A stretch of DNA of 64,000 nucleotides from positions 62,001 through 126,000 of the forward strand of contig JAPLOF010000023.1 of NCBI GenBank assembly GCA_026692665.1, in the 5' to 3' direction. The translations under genes and the position numbers were made by a program. Below the pieces are notes generated by a model. The model had not been told where the DNA came from. It saw only the letters and a list, made by a program, of their open reading frames with translations, and did no database searches. Source of the DNA: Planctomycetota bacterium (GTDB lineage: Bacteria; Planctomycetota; UBA1135; GCA-002686595). The number at the start of each line of letters is the position of its first letter. Position 1 is the first letter of the stretch. This document shows, piece after piece, positions 8,449-16,746 of the stretch.

Positions 8449-10428
8449 ATGCTGCTCCCCCTCCTCCTGGCTTTCGTCGTCACAGTCCCGCCGACCCACC
8501 ACGACGAGGACGCGACCACGCCGAAGAAGCACCCGGCCTGGCACGATCCGTCGCGCTTCCTGACGTCGCGCAAGAGCCCCATCCAGCTGCCGCTGCCGAA
8601 CGAGGAGGACGCCTTCTTCTTCGCGGTCTTCGGCGATCGCACCGGAGGTCCCGCGGAAGGCGTGAAGATCCTGGCCGAGGCCGTCGACGACGTGAACCTG
8701 CTCGAGCCCGACCTCGTCATGACGGTCGGCGACCTCGTGCAGGGCTACAACGAGACGCCGCAGTGGATGGTCCAGATGGTCGAGTTCAAGGGCATCATGA
8801 ACCGGCTGAAGTCGCCGTGGTTCCCGGTGGTCGGCAACCACGACCTCTACTGGCGCGGCAAGGGCAAGGCTCCCGAGAAGGAGCACGAGGCCGACTACGA
8901 GGAGCACTTCGGCCCGCTGTGGTACGCGTTCCGGCACAAGAACTCGTGGTTCATCGCGCTGCACTCGGACGAGACGAACCCCGAGACCGGCCGCAAGCAG
9001 TTCGACGATCCTGCGCACCAGCGCATGAGCCCGGAACAGTACGCGTGGCTCGCGGAGACGCTCCAGAAGACCAAGGGCGCCGAGCACGTGTTCGTGTTCC
9101 TGCACCACCCGCGCTGGTTGCGCGGCGGGTACGGCGACGACTGGGATCGCGTCCACCAGCTGCTCGCGCAGGCGGGCAACGTCAGCGCGGTCTTCGCGGG
9201 CCACATCCACCGCATGCGCTACGACGGATTGCGCGACGGCATCGAGTACTTCGCTCTGGCGACGGTCGGCGGCGCGCAGGACGGGTGGGCTCCCGAGGCG
9301 GGATACCTGCACCAGTACCATGTCGTCACCGTCCGCAAGGGTGGGATCGGCGTCGCCTCCTTCCCCGTCGGCGCCGCGCAGGATCCGCGCGCGATCACCG
9401 GAGCGATCAGCGACGACGTGGGTGCACTGGGGCGCTCGCTCGTGCCGTACTGGAGAGGCGAGGCGTCGTTCACTGCCGATCTGGGCGTCGAAGGCGAGTG
9501 CGAGCTCGAGGTGCGGAACCCCTCGAAGCGTCCCATCGAGGTCACCGTGATCCCGGAGAGCGACGATTCGCGCTGGATGTTCGCGCCCGACCACGTGCAC
9601 ACGAAGGTGCAGCCGGGAGCGGCGGAGACCGTGAAGCTCCGCTTGAAGCGCCCCGACGGCACGCTCGACGCGGCGTTCCGCGAGCCCGAGGTCTCCGTGC
9701 AGGTCGACTACCTGGGCGAGTCCCTGCGCGTTCCGCTCCCGCTCCGGACGTGGGCAATCCCGCTGGATCTCGCGCATCTGCCGCTGCCGCCGAAGCCGGC
9801 GGCCGAGAGCGTGCTCGTCCTCGACGGCGAGGACGACGCGCTGCTCGTCGCCGCGCGGAGCCTGGACCTGCCCGACGGACCGTTCACGGTCGAGGGCTGG
9901 CTCGACGCGCGCGAGTTCCGGAAGCGACAGGGTTTCCTGTGCCGCACGGAGAGCTCCGAGTTCGGCATTTTCGTGAACGACGGCGCGCCCGAGTTCAGCG
10001 TGCACCTCGACGGCCGCTACACGACGGCCGAGACGAAGGAAGCGAAGCTCCTCGCGAACCGTTGGCACCACGTCGCCGGAGTCTTCGACGGATCCGAGGT
10101 GCGCCTCTACGTCGACGGCGCGCAGGTCGCGCGGCGCAAGGGCTCGGGCAAGCGCACGCGGAACGAACTGCCGCTCGTGATCGGCGGCGACGTCGGCCAG
10201 GGCGGCGCCGCGAACTCGTTCTTCCCCGGCGAGATCGACGAGGTGCGTGTGAGCCGTGTCGCACGCTACATCGGTGAACGATTCGAACCGTCGCGCCGCT
10301 TCGAGACCGATGCGGACACCGTGCTGCTCCTGCACATGGACGGGATGTCAGGTCCCTGGGTTCCCGACTCGTCCGGACGCGCCGCCCACGCGACGCGCGC
10401 GGGAAACCCGCAGATCGAGGCACGCTGA
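8449..10428 (+). CDS. Secreted calcineurin-like metallophosphoesterase with LamG/concanavalin-like domain
   Basis: 659-aa exported phosphoesterase. I chose ATG 8449 because a signal peptide starts there (MLLPLLLAFVVTVPP); an upstream TTG in frame would put charged residues before it. The calcineurin fold spans about residues 45-310 with its metal-binding blocks GDRTGG, GDLVQGYNE, GNHDLYW, LHHPRWL and GHIHRMRY. A beta-sandwich follows (about 320-440). The C-terminal region about 460-645 has LamG-like signatures: FTVEGWLDAREF, NRWHHVAGVFDGSEVRLYVDG and GEIDEVRVSRVARY. Phosphodiesterase or phosphatase activity outside the cytoplasm, probably on a glycan- or surface-bound substrate, is inferred. 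It converges on the selenoprotein gene. Confidence 0.85.
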   Translation: MLLPLLLAFVVTVPPTHHDEDATTPKKHPAWHDPSRFLTSRKSPIQLPLPNEEDAFFFAVFGDRTGGPAEGVKILAEAVDDVNLLEPDLVMTVGDLVQGYNETPQWMVQMVEFKGIMNRLKSPWFPVVGNHDLYWRGKGKAPEKEHEADYEEHFGPLWYAFRHKNSWFIALHSDETNPETGRKQFDDPAHQRMSPEQYAWLAETLQKTKGAEHVFVFLHHPRWLRGGYGDDWDRVHQLLAQAGNVSAVFAGHIHRMRYDGLRDGIEYFALATVGGAQDGWAPEAGYLHQYHVVTVRKGGIGVASFPVGAAQDPRAITGAISDDVGALGRSLVPYWRGEASFTADLGVEGECELEVRNPSKRPIEVTVIPESDDSRWMFAPDHVHTKVQPGAAETVKLRLKRPDGTLDAAFREPEVSVQVDYLGESLRVPLPLRTWAIPLDLAHLPLPPKPAAESVLVLDGEDDALLVAARSLDLPDGPFTVEGWLDAREFRKRQGFLCRTESSEFGIFVNDGAPEFSVHLDGRYTTAETKEAKLLANRWHHVAGVFDGSEVRLYVDGAQVARRKGSGKRTRNELPLVIGGDVGQGGAANSFFPGEIDEVRVSRVARYIGERFEPSRRFETDADTVLLLHMDGMSGPWVPDSSGRAAHATRAGNPQIEAR

Positions 10429-10457
10429 GCGGCACGCGAAGGGCCCGAAAACAAGCT

Positions 10458-10486
10458 CCGAGCGCTCGAAGGACTCGAGCGCCCGG
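10458..10486. terminator. Hairpin between convergent genes (probable terminator)
   Basis: An 11-bp stem with one mismatch (CCGAGCGCTCG against CGAGCGCCCGG) around a 7-base loop lies between the phosphoesterase stop and the selenoprotein stop. It has no T-run, so termination efficiency is uncertain. Confidence 0.45.
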
Positions 10487-10536
10487 GGTGGTCCACGCGG
10501 CCGGCCGGGCCGTGACCGCGAAGACGGGGATGCGCG

Positions 10537-11721
10537 CTACTTGGCCTTCGCCTTCAGCTCCGCGACGAGCTGGTCGATCGCCGCGTCGAGCTTCTCGCCG
10601 CGCACGTTCTTGAAGCGGATCCGGCCCTCGGCGTCGAGGACGTAGATCGTGGGCCAGCTCGACACGTTCCAACGGGTCGAGATCGGCCCGCTGGTCGATC
10701 CACCGTTCCAGAACGACCGCCAGGTGATCTTCTCCTCCTGGATGGTCTTCTTCAGTGCATCGCGATCCTTGTCGCTGTTGACGCCGACGATCGCGAAGGG
10801 TTCACCGCGCATTCGATCCACGAGCGACCGCTCGTGCGGGTACATGGCCCGGCACGGGCCTCACCAATGTCCCCAGAAATCGAGGAGCACGACTTTGCCG
10901 CGATAGTCGCTGAGCTTGAAGGACGCGCCGTCGACGTCCTCGGCCACGATGTCGGGAGCCAGCTTGCCCACGACCAGGTTCCGCATCTCGAAGAGGACGC
11001 CTTCGGCGCGCGGGCCGATCGCGCGGCCGCGGGAGTCGAGGACGTCGCCGTACTCCTTCGAGACCCGCTCGAGCATCCCTTCGTACTGTGCCTGCAGGCC
11101 CGCGATGCCCAGCTTCTGGAGCTCCGCCGCGCGCTCGAGACCATTCGCCCGCTGGAGGCTGTCGGGCGGGACGTCGCCGGCGCCGACGGCGCGCACGAGC
11201 TCGAGATCGGACTTCACGTGATCGGCCAGGGCGCGCAGGCTGCGGCCGCGCACGCTGCGATCGCCGGCCTTCTCCGACAACGTGGACAGGACGCTTCGTG
11301 CCCGGGGCCGCGAGCCCGGACGCAGCTGGTCCGCGAGGTCGACGAGGGCCGGGCTCGCGAGGTCCTTCGTCGTCAGCTCGTCGAGCAGTTGGTCCGCCTT
11401 GGCGGCCTCGACCCCGGCCAGCGCGGCCCAGATCCGCGTGCGCACAGCGATCTCTCCGCGCGGATCCTCGGCCATCAGCGCCTGCGCCTGGCGGACGACC
11501 GCGGCGCGCCGCGCTTCGAGGGACTGGGCGTCCGAGCCGGGCTGGCCGGTGAGCTTGGACACCACGTCCCACTCGAGCTTCAACGCATCGAGCGGATTCG
11601 CCGGGTTCGCGGGTTCGGACTTCGCCTCCCCGACCTTCTGGAGTGGCGTCGCCGGGATGGAGGTCTGCGCCGCGGCCGCGACGGTCAGCGCCAGCGGGAG
11701 GAGGAGGTCGGGCAATCGCAT
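10537..11721 (-). CDS. Thioredoxin-like (TlpA/AhpC-TSA family) selenoprotein with in-frame UGA at the active site
   Basis: Read through one internal TGA this is a single 394-aa secreted thiol oxidoreductase. Signal peptide about 1-19 (MRLPDLLLPLALTVAAAAQ); a helical region 25-240; then a thioredoxin domain from about 248 with APDIVAEDVDG and YRGKVVLLDFWGHW. The next codon, residue 287 (10861-10863), is TGA, followed by GPC, so the expected W-C-G-P-C site reads W-U-G-P-C. Downstream sequence continues the same fold without a shift: FAIVGVNSDKD, SWPTIYVLDAEGRI and a C-terminal helix to TAG 10537. A hairpin with bacterial SECIS geometry follows the UGA. Alternatives are a nonsense mutation or sequencing error, but the exact position at the catalytic cysteine argues for selenocysteine. 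Gene finders would split it at 10845/10861. Lies 50 bp downstream of metF with its own -10-like box. Confidence 0.85.
10819..10863 (-). promoter_or_regulatory. Bacterial SECIS-like element downstream of UGA
   Basis: In the mRNA, UGA (10863-10861) is followed after 31 bases by a GGUC apical loop (10829-10826). The loop is closed by a perfect 7-bp stem, CACGAGC with GCUCGUG (10836-10830 and 10825-10819). Known bacterial SECIS elements have the loop about 16-37 bases after UGA, a 4-16-bp upper stem, and a G among the first two loop bases; all three hold. It lies inside the coding sequence, as expected in bacteria. Confidence 0.72.
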
Positions 11722-11730
11722 GGTCGCCCC

Positions 11731-11736
11731 ACTCTA
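11731..11736 (-). promoter_or_regulatory. -10-like box TAGAGT of the selenoprotein gene
   Basis: TAGAGT ends 9 bases before the ATG at 11721, in the 50-bp gap after metF, so the selenoprotein gene can be transcribed on its own. Confidence 0.42.
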
Positions 11737-11771
11737 GTCGCCCGGGCCCGTTTTCGCCCCGAAAAGGAGCC

Positions 11772-12635
11772 CTAGTCGCGCCGCACGGCCGCGAGGATCG
11801 AGCGCGTCGCGTGACTCTTGTTCAGCGTGTAGAAGTGGATCCCGGGCGCGCCGCCCTCGAGCAGCTTGCGGCACTGGCGGATCGCATGCTCGATCCCCGT
11901 CGCCATGACGAGCGCGGGATCGTCCTGCACGCGCCGCAGGCGTTCCTGCAGATCGGCGGGGATCGCTGCGCCGCACAGCTTCGTGAAGCGCTCGACCTGC
12001 GCCACGTTCGTGATCGGCATGATCCCGGGCACGATCGGCACCTTGATGCCCGCCGCCCGCGCGCGGCGCACGAAGCCGAAGTAGTGCTCGTTGTCGAAGA
12101 AGAGCTGCGTGATCAGGAGCTGCGCGCCGGCGTCGACCTTGGCCTTCGTCCAGCGCAGGTCTGCCTCCTTGTCCGTCGACTCGACGTGGCCTTCGGGGTA
12201 GCAGGCGGCGCCGATCGACACGTGCCACTGCGCGTGGAGCATCTCGATCAGCTCGGTCGCGTGCGCCAGCTCGCCCGGAGGCAGGGGCGGGCCGTCCTTG
12301 GGCTGGTCGCCGCGCAGCGCGAGCACGTTGTCGACGCCCGCGTCCACGAGCCGCTCCATGATCGACGCGATCTCGGCGCGGGTGGATCCGAGGCACGTCA
12401 GGTGCGCCATCGTGTGGACGCCGACGTCGCGCTGCAGCTTCGTGATCACGTCGAGCGTGCGGTCGCGCGTGCTGCCGCCGGCGCCGTACGTCACCGAGAC
12501 GTAGTCGGGCTTCCAGACCTCCTGCAGGTCCGCGACGGTGTTCAAGAGCGCCCGCGCGCCCTCGTCCGTCTTGGGCGGGAAGAACTCGAAGCTGAAGACC
12601 GGCCATCCACGGCCGTGCAGATCGCGGACCTTCAC
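11772..12635 (-). CDS. metF: Methylenetetrahydrofolate reductase
   Basis: FAD-dependent reduction of 5,10-methylene- to 5-methyltetrahydrofolate for methionine synthesis; cytoplasmic. The 287-aa TIM barrel shows the family blocks FSFEFFPPKTDEGARAL at the N terminus, PDYVSVTYGAGGSTRD, HLTCLGSTRAEI, NVLALRGDQPKDG and the FAD/substrate region QLLITQLFFDNEHYFGFV with VPGIMPITN. Length is normal for bacterial MetF. The start is GTG at 12635: it shares bases with the TGA stop of the thioesterase gene (GTGA), AGGAGG lies just upstream inside that gene, and no ATG in frame is nearer than the FAD-binding core. This predicts translational coupling to the thioesterase. Confidence 0.93.
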   Translation of the reverse strand: MKVRDLHGRGWPVFSFEFFPPKTDEGARALLNTVADLQEVWKPDYVSVTYGAGGSTRDRTLDVITKLQRDVGVHTMAHLTCLGSTRAEIASIMERLVDAGVDNVLALRGDQPKDGPPLPPGELAHATELIEMLHAQWHVSIGAACYPEGHVESTDKEADLRWTKAKVDAGAQLLITQLFFDNEHYFGFVRRARAAGIKVPIVPGIMPITNVAQVERFTKLCGAAIPADLQERLRRVQDDPALVMATGIEHAIRQCRKLLEGGAPGIHFYTLNKSHATRSILAAVRRD

Positions 12636-13048
12636 GCGGCCTCCTGGATCGCCTCGAAGCTCGCGCGGAACGCGGCGGGCAGCTCGATGCTCTTCATCGC
12701 CCTGAGGTCGGTGCAGACGGTCGTCATCCGCGCGTCGACGCACACCACACCGTCCAGTCGGAACACGTAGCGCAGGCGGATCGACGAGCGGCCCAGGTGC
12801 GTGCAGGTCACGCTGACCTCCGGGCGGTCGCCGAACCGCAGCGGCGCGCGGAAGTCGACCTCGCTGTTCACGAGCGGGAAACCGATCCGGTCCTCGAGCA
12901 GGAGCTTGTAGTACCGCACGCCGACGTGGTGCTCCCAGAGCTCCTCGTAGACCTCGTGGACGTAGTCGAAGATGCGCGGGTAGTAGGCGATCCCGGCCGG
13001 GTCGACGTGCCCGAAACGTACCTGGATCGTCGTCGTGAAGGCGGACAT
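12632..13048 (-). CDS. Hot-dog fold acyl-CoA thioesterase (4-hydroxybenzoyl-CoA thioesterase/YbgC-like)
   Basis: 138-aa hot-dog thioesterase. The family signature is near the start: RFGHVDPAGIAYYPRIFDYVHE, in which the aspartate of HVDPAGI is the expected catalytic acid. The central strands include RIGFPLVNSEVDFRAPLRFGD and SSIRLRYVFRLDG. Members cleave aromatic or short-chain acyl-CoAs; the neighbouring aryl-CoA ligase makes an aromatic-CoA substrate plausible. ATG 13048 was chosen because the conserved fold begins right after it; a longer GTG start at 13093 would add low-quality residues and overlap the upstream gene. The stop overlaps the metF GTG start by four bases, and 5 bp separate its start from the creatininase gene's stop. 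Confidence 0.85.
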   Translation of the reverse strand: MSAFTTTIQVRFGHVDPAGIAYYPRIFDYVHEVYEELWEHHVGVRYYKLLLEDRIGFPLVNSEVDFRAPLRFGDRPEVSVTCTHLGRSSIRLRYVFRLDGVVCVDARMTTVCTDLRAMKSIELPAAFRASFEAIQEAA

Positions 13049-13053
13049 CCGGT

Positions 13054-13836
13054 TCAGGATACCGCGTCCGAACGGGCGAAGAGATGCGGCCACGCTTCGC
13101 GCGCCGTGTCGAAAGCCACGCTCGCGAGCCGGCCGACGAGGTCGCGGCCCTCCGCGGCCGTCGCCGCCGCCGGGTCGCCGCAGTACGCGTGCTCGGCGCC
13201 GGCGTCCTGGAACGTCTTGACCCCCTGCTTCATCTTCGTGATCAGGTCGATCGAGACGGCGGGCAGTCCCGCGCGCTGCCCCTCGCGCACGGCTCCGGGA
13301 TCCGCGGCCAGGACGAGGCTCGTTTCGTAGCGTCCAGCGTGGCAGTCGCCGCTTTGGAACTCGTCGCCGAGGCGGACCGCGTTCTTGCGCCGCGTCACGT
13401 CCACGAGGACCGCGTGCGCCTTGCGATGACCGCGCTGCGCGTGGTCGAGCAGCACCCCGCGCAGGACGTCGACGTGGGCCGGCTCGAGGTGGCCGTTCAC
13501 GAGGAGCACGTGCTCGATGCCCTGCAGCTCGAGCGCGACGATCACGTCCTCGACGAGCGCCCAGAGAGTGCCGGGCTGGAGCGAGATGCGCCCCGCGAAG
13601 CCGCGCGTGTACTCGGTCAGCCCGAACGGGATCGGCGGGAGGACGAGCGCGGTCACGCCGGCCTGCTGGAGCAGCGCGGCCACTCCGGTCCCCATCGAGC
13701 TCGCGATCGTGATGTCCGTGTCGAGCGGCAGGTGCGGCCCGTGCGGCTCGGTGCTGCCGATGGGCAGGATGGCGACGGTGCGCGGCCCGAACGCGGCCTG
13801 CGCTTCGGGCCAGGTCATCTTCGCGAGGTCGGTCAT
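13054..13836 (-). CDS. Creatininase-family amidohydrolase
   Basis: 260-aa enzyme of the creatininase superfamily. Metal-binding blocks are visible: ILPIGSTEPHGPHLPLDTDI (glutamate, histidine and aspartate ligands), LVNGHLEPAHV, and SGDCHAGRYETSLVL (histidine and glutamate). Family members hydrolyse C-N bonds in creatinine, and relatives act as formamide hydrolases in archaeal riboflavin synthesis or as peptidases in mycofactocin maturation. Position next to an aryl-CoA ligase and near a kynureninase-like gene would fit a formamidase or amidase role, but this is inference. The ATG at 13836 lies 7 bp after a TATCGT box; an in-frame GTG at 13845 would fall inside that box. Confidence 0.82.
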   Translation of the reverse strand: MTDLAKMTWPEAQAAFGPRTVAILPIGSTEPHGPHLPLDTDITIASSMGTGVAALLQQAGVTALVLPPIPFGLTEYTRGFAGRISLQPGTLWALVEDVIVALELQGIEHVLLVNGHLEPAHVDVLRGVLLDHAQRGHRKAHAVLVDVTRRKNAVRLGDEFQSGDCHAGRYETSLVLAADPGAVREGQRAGLPAVSIDLITKMKQGVKTFQDAGAEHAYCGDPAAATAAEGRDLVGRLASVAFDTAREAWPHLFARSDAVS

Positions 13837-13843
13837 CCCGTGC

Positions 13844-13849
13844 ACGATA
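13844..13849 (-). promoter_or_regulatory. -10-like box TATCGT of the creatininase-thioesterase-metF operon
   Basis: TATCGT ends 7 bases before the ATG at 13836, in the short gap after the CoA-ligase stop. It offers the operon a leaderless-type promoter. Confidence 0.42.
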
Positions 13850-13870
13850 GCAGCCCGCCGCGGCTCGCGT

Positions 13871-15460
13871 TCAGACCTTCGTCCGCGCGTCGACCTCGCC
13901 CTTCAGCACCTTCCGCGCGACCTTGCCGCGGTCGTTCTTCGGCAAGCTCTCGCGCCACTCGAACCAGCGCGGGTACTTGTGCGGGGCGATGCGCGCCTTG
14001 GCGTGGGCCTTGAGGGACGCCGCGGTCTCCTCCCCTCCCTTCCATCCCGCCTGCAGCACCACGAAGGCCAGCGGCTTCACGAGCTTCTGCTCGTCCTCGG
14101 CGCCGACGACGCACACCTCGGCGACGGCCGGATGCTCCAGGAGGCAGTTCTCGATCTCGAGCGGCGAGACCCAGATCCCCGAGACCTTCAAGAGGTCGTC
14201 GTCGCGGCCCTCGTACCAGAAGCGGCCCGCGGCATCGCGGCGGAAGATGTCCGCCGTCGTGCACGTGTCGCCCTGGAACGTCGCCGCGGACTTCTCGCGG
14301 TCGCCCCAGTAGCAGATGGCGGTCGAGCCGCCGCGGATGCGCATGCGACCAGGTTCGCCGACGGGGACCAGGCGGCCGTCGGGCCCGACGATGTCGGCCT
14401 CGTAGCCGCGCACGAGACGTCCGAGGCTGCCCGGCGTCACGTCGCCGAAGCGGCTGGTCACGTAGATGTGGAACATCTCGGCCGAGCCGATTCCATCGAG
14501 GATTTCGACGTTCGTGCGCTGCTTCCACTCCGAGTAGAGCGCGGGCGGCAGCGCCTCGCCGGCCGAAAGGCACACGCGCAGGCTCGACAGATCCGCGCTC
14601 TCCATCCGCGGCGAACGCAGCATCGCGTTGATCATCGTCGGCACGCTCGTGAGCAGCGTGGGCCGGAAACGCGCGATGTGGTCGAAGAGGACGTCGGCCG
14701 TCGCGCGCTCGGGGAACAGCACCGAGCTGCCGCCGAAGCGGAACGGGAACATCAGGTTCGTGCCCGTCGCGTAGCCGAAGAAGAGCTTGGGCACCGACAG
14801 GCACACGTCGTCGGCGCAGTAGCCCACGACCTCGCCCGCGTAGACCTCGGCGTTGAACGCGAAGTCGGCGTGGACGTGCACACAGGCTTTCGGCGTGCCC
14901 GTCGAGCCCGAGGTGAAGAGCCATCCAGCCAGGTCGTCGGGCCCCGTGGGCTCCATCTCGGCCAGGTTCGAGCCGGGATCCTCCGCGCGCAACGCGTCCT
15001 CGAACGCGGTGAAGCCGCCCGCGTCCGGACCGACGACGAAAGCAGCGCGGCACAGGCGCGAGGCGCGGATCGCGGGGCCGATCTCGGGCAGGACGTCCGT
15101 GTGCGTGATCACCACGCGGGCCTTCGTGTAGTCCAGGTACTCGGCGTAGGCCTCGCGGTGCAGCAAGGGGTTCACCATCGCGAAGACACCACCGGCGCGC
15201 AGCGTCCCGAACCACGCGTCCGCGAACTCCATCACGTCGGGGAGGACGATCAGGACGCGCTCTTCCGGACGCACTCCGGCGCGGCGCAGGGCGGCCGCGA
15301 CGCGCCGCGCGCGCTCCGACACCTGCTCGTAGGTGCGCGAGCGGTCGCCCTCGAGCAGCGCCACCTTCCGTCCCCGCCCCTCGCGCAGATTGCGGTCGAG
15401 GAAGTCGTCACACAGGTTGAAGCGTTCGGGGAAGGGCGGGACGGCGTCGCGGAAGGCCAT
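13871..15460 (-). CDS. Benzoate-CoA ligase family protein (aryl-CoA synthetase)
   Basis: ATP-dependent acyl-adenylate-forming ligase, 529 aa, activating a carboxylic acid to its CoA thioester. Core motifs are present: the phosphate-binding loop WLFTSGSTGTPKACVHVH (about 188-205), the middle motif DGIGSAEMFHIY, the hinge region WYEGRDDDLLKVSGIWVSPLEIE, and the C-terminal catalytic lysine in PKNDRGKVARKVL. The N terminus (FNLCDDFLDRNLREGRGRKVAL) resembles benzoate/2-aminobenzoate-CoA ligases more than acetyl-CoA synthetases. In context with a thioesterase, acyl-CoA dehydrogenase, enoyl-CoA hydratase and kynureninase-like gene, an aromatic acid such as benzoate or anthranilate is the likely substrate. 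The gene precedes the creatininase operon on the same strand. Confidence 0.86.
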   Translation of the reverse strand: MAFRDAVPPFPERFNLCDDFLDRNLREGRGRKVALLEGDRSRTYEQVSERARRVAAALRRAGVRPEERVLIVLPDVMEFADAWFGTLRAGGVFAMVNPLLHREAYAEYLDYTKARVVITHTDVLPEIGPAIRASRLCRAAFVVGPDAGGFTAFEDALRAEDPGSNLAEMEPTGPDDLAGWLFTSGSTGTPKACVHVHADFAFNAEVYAGEVVGYCADDVCLSVPKLFFGYATGTNLMFPFRFGGSSVLFPERATADVLFDHIARFRPTLLTSVPTMINAMLRSPRMESADLSSLRVCLSAGEALPPALYSEWKQRTNVEILDGIGSAEMFHIYVTSRFGDVTPGSLGRLVRGYEADIVGPDGRLVPVGEPGRMRIRGGSTAICYWGDREKSAATFQGDTCTTADIFRRDAAGRFWYEGRDDDLLKVSGIWVSPLEIENCLLEHPAVAEVCVVGAEDEQKLVKPLAFVVLQAGWKGGEETAASLKAHAKARIAPHKYPRWFEWRESLPKNDRGKVARKVLKGEVDARTKV

Positions 15461-15471
15461 GGCGGGCGATC

Positions 15472-15477
15472 AGGCTA
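15472..15477 (-). promoter_or_regulatory. -10-like box TAGCCT of the aryl-CoA ligase gene
   Basis: TAGCCT ends 11 bases before the ATG at 15460, without a ribosome-binding site between. Confidence 0.42.
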
Positions 15478-15595
15478 CGGGGCCGCCGCGGGAGCTGCAC
15501 GGGGCCTCGGAAATCGGGACCGGGCGCGTTCGGCCGCCCCCCCCGCCGGATCTCACGGCCCGTCCGCCGAGAACCCCTCTTCTGGAGACATCCCC

Positions 15596-16603
15596 ATGCG
15601 ACCCCTCCGCCTGCTCCCCTTCGCCCTGTCCGCCGCCTTGTGCTCCCCCTCCGCCCGTGCCGAGCTCCAGCAGCCCGGCAGCCTGCTGGTCTTCCCGCTG
15701 GCCGACGCGCGCGCCGGGTCGACCTCCGTCCTGAGCCTGACCAACGTGAACCCGGCCCTCGCCTCCACCATCCGCGTCGAGGTCGTCCACATCGCGAACT
15801 GCCTCCAGTTCAACCGTGACTACAGCCTGCCGGCGAGCGACATGCTCTCCGTCACGCTCTCGCAGACGATGCCGACCGGCGGCCAGGGGTTCCTGTACGT
15901 CTTCGCCAAGGACCTGAACGGCCGCGCCATCTCCTACGACCACCTGATCGGCTCGATCCTGATGGTGGACGGCGTCGCGGGCATCGACATGGACATCCCC
16001 GCGGTCACGTTCGACTCCCCCCTCGCGGAGGGCGCTCTCACCGACCTCGACGGCGACGGGATCCGCGACCTGAATGGCACCGAGTACGCCCAAGTCGCAG
16101 GAGAGCTGATGTTCCCGCGGTTCCTCGGACAGAGCGCCGGGTACGCCAGCGAGCTGGTCCTCGTGAACCTGACCGGCGGCTCGGCCTTCACCGCCTCGGT
16201 GAACATCCTGGTCGCGAACGACGATCGCGACGTCTTCTCGACCCAGTACTCCTTCAACTGCTGGAGCCGCGTCCGCCTGGCGAGCATCAGCTCCATCTTC
16301 AACAACTCGTTCCTGCTCGGGACGGGACACAACCCGGCCGAGAACGTGCTGGGCCGCGAAGCGGGCTGGTTCCGCGTGAATGGCACCTCGGCCTCCTCGA
16401 GCGCGAAGCAGCTCACGGACCCGGCCATCCTCGCGGTGCTCATCGAGCCCGGCGCCTACTCGAACGCCTCGCTGCCCTACGGCCGCGGACTGCAGAACAA
16501 CGGCGACCTGTACCCGACCAGCGTGAACGGCGATCCCACCCCGGTGTTCCCGGGAAGCGGCGACGTCTTCCTCCCGCCGGGCGGCCTGCTCCTCGGGAAC
16601 TGA
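15596..16603 (+). CDS. Secreted hypothetical protein
   Basis: 335-aa exported protein of unknown function. Signal peptide MRPLRLLPFALSAALCSPS-ARA, then a mature start ELQQPGSLLVFPLADARAGSTSVLSLTNVN. Such 'LLVFP.FD' starts recur in secreted proteins of this type of planctomycete, with an immunoglobulin-like beta sandwich. DLDGDGIRDLNG near residue 145 is a calcium-binding-like DxDxDG loop. The rest is beta-rich with threonine, asparagine and serine. ATG 15596 is preceded by GGAGA with 7 bases between, so unlike many neighbours this message has a normal ribosome-binding site. A strong terminator follows. It is divergent from the CoA ligase. Confidence 0.75.
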   Translation: MRPLRLLPFALSAALCSPSARAELQQPGSLLVFPLADARAGSTSVLSLTNVNPALASTIRVEVVHIANCLQFNRDYSLPASDMLSVTLSQTMPTGGQGFLYVFAKDLNGRAISYDHLIGSILMVDGVAGIDMDIPAVTFDSPLAEGALTDLDGDGIRDLNGTEYAQVAGELMFPRFLGQSAGYASELVLVNLTGGSAFTASVNILVANDDRDVFSTQYSFNCWSRVRLASISSIFNNSFLLGTGHNPAENVLGREAGWFRVNGTSASSSAKQLTDPAILAVLIEPGAYSNASLPYGRGLQNNGDLYPTSVNGDPTPVFPGSGDVFLPPGGLLLGN

Positions 16604-16620
16604 ACGACCCGCGACCTGCG

Positions 16621-16659
16621 GCCGCGCGCCGTCCCCTCGGGGACGGCGCGCGGCATTTC
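16621..16659 (+). terminator. Strong intrinsic hairpin after the secreted protein gene
   Basis: Perfect 16-bp inverted repeat (16621-16636 with 16639-16654, beginning GCCGCGCGCC) followed by ATTTC. It lies between convergent genes and could also act on the kinase-like gene. Confidence 0.75.
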
Positions 16660-16746
16660 AGCGACCGAGCACGCTCACGCGGACACTCCAGCGGGCTGGA
16701 TGGCACCTGCCCCCCTCGCGCCGGTCGACGAGCAGGTGCTCAGACG

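Noticed and set aside
10537..10845. Separate small gene starting at the ATG 10845
   Set aside because: Its sequence continues the thioredoxin fold begun upstream and starts five codons after the UGA; a fold begun in the middle of its active site is unlikely to be an independent protein.
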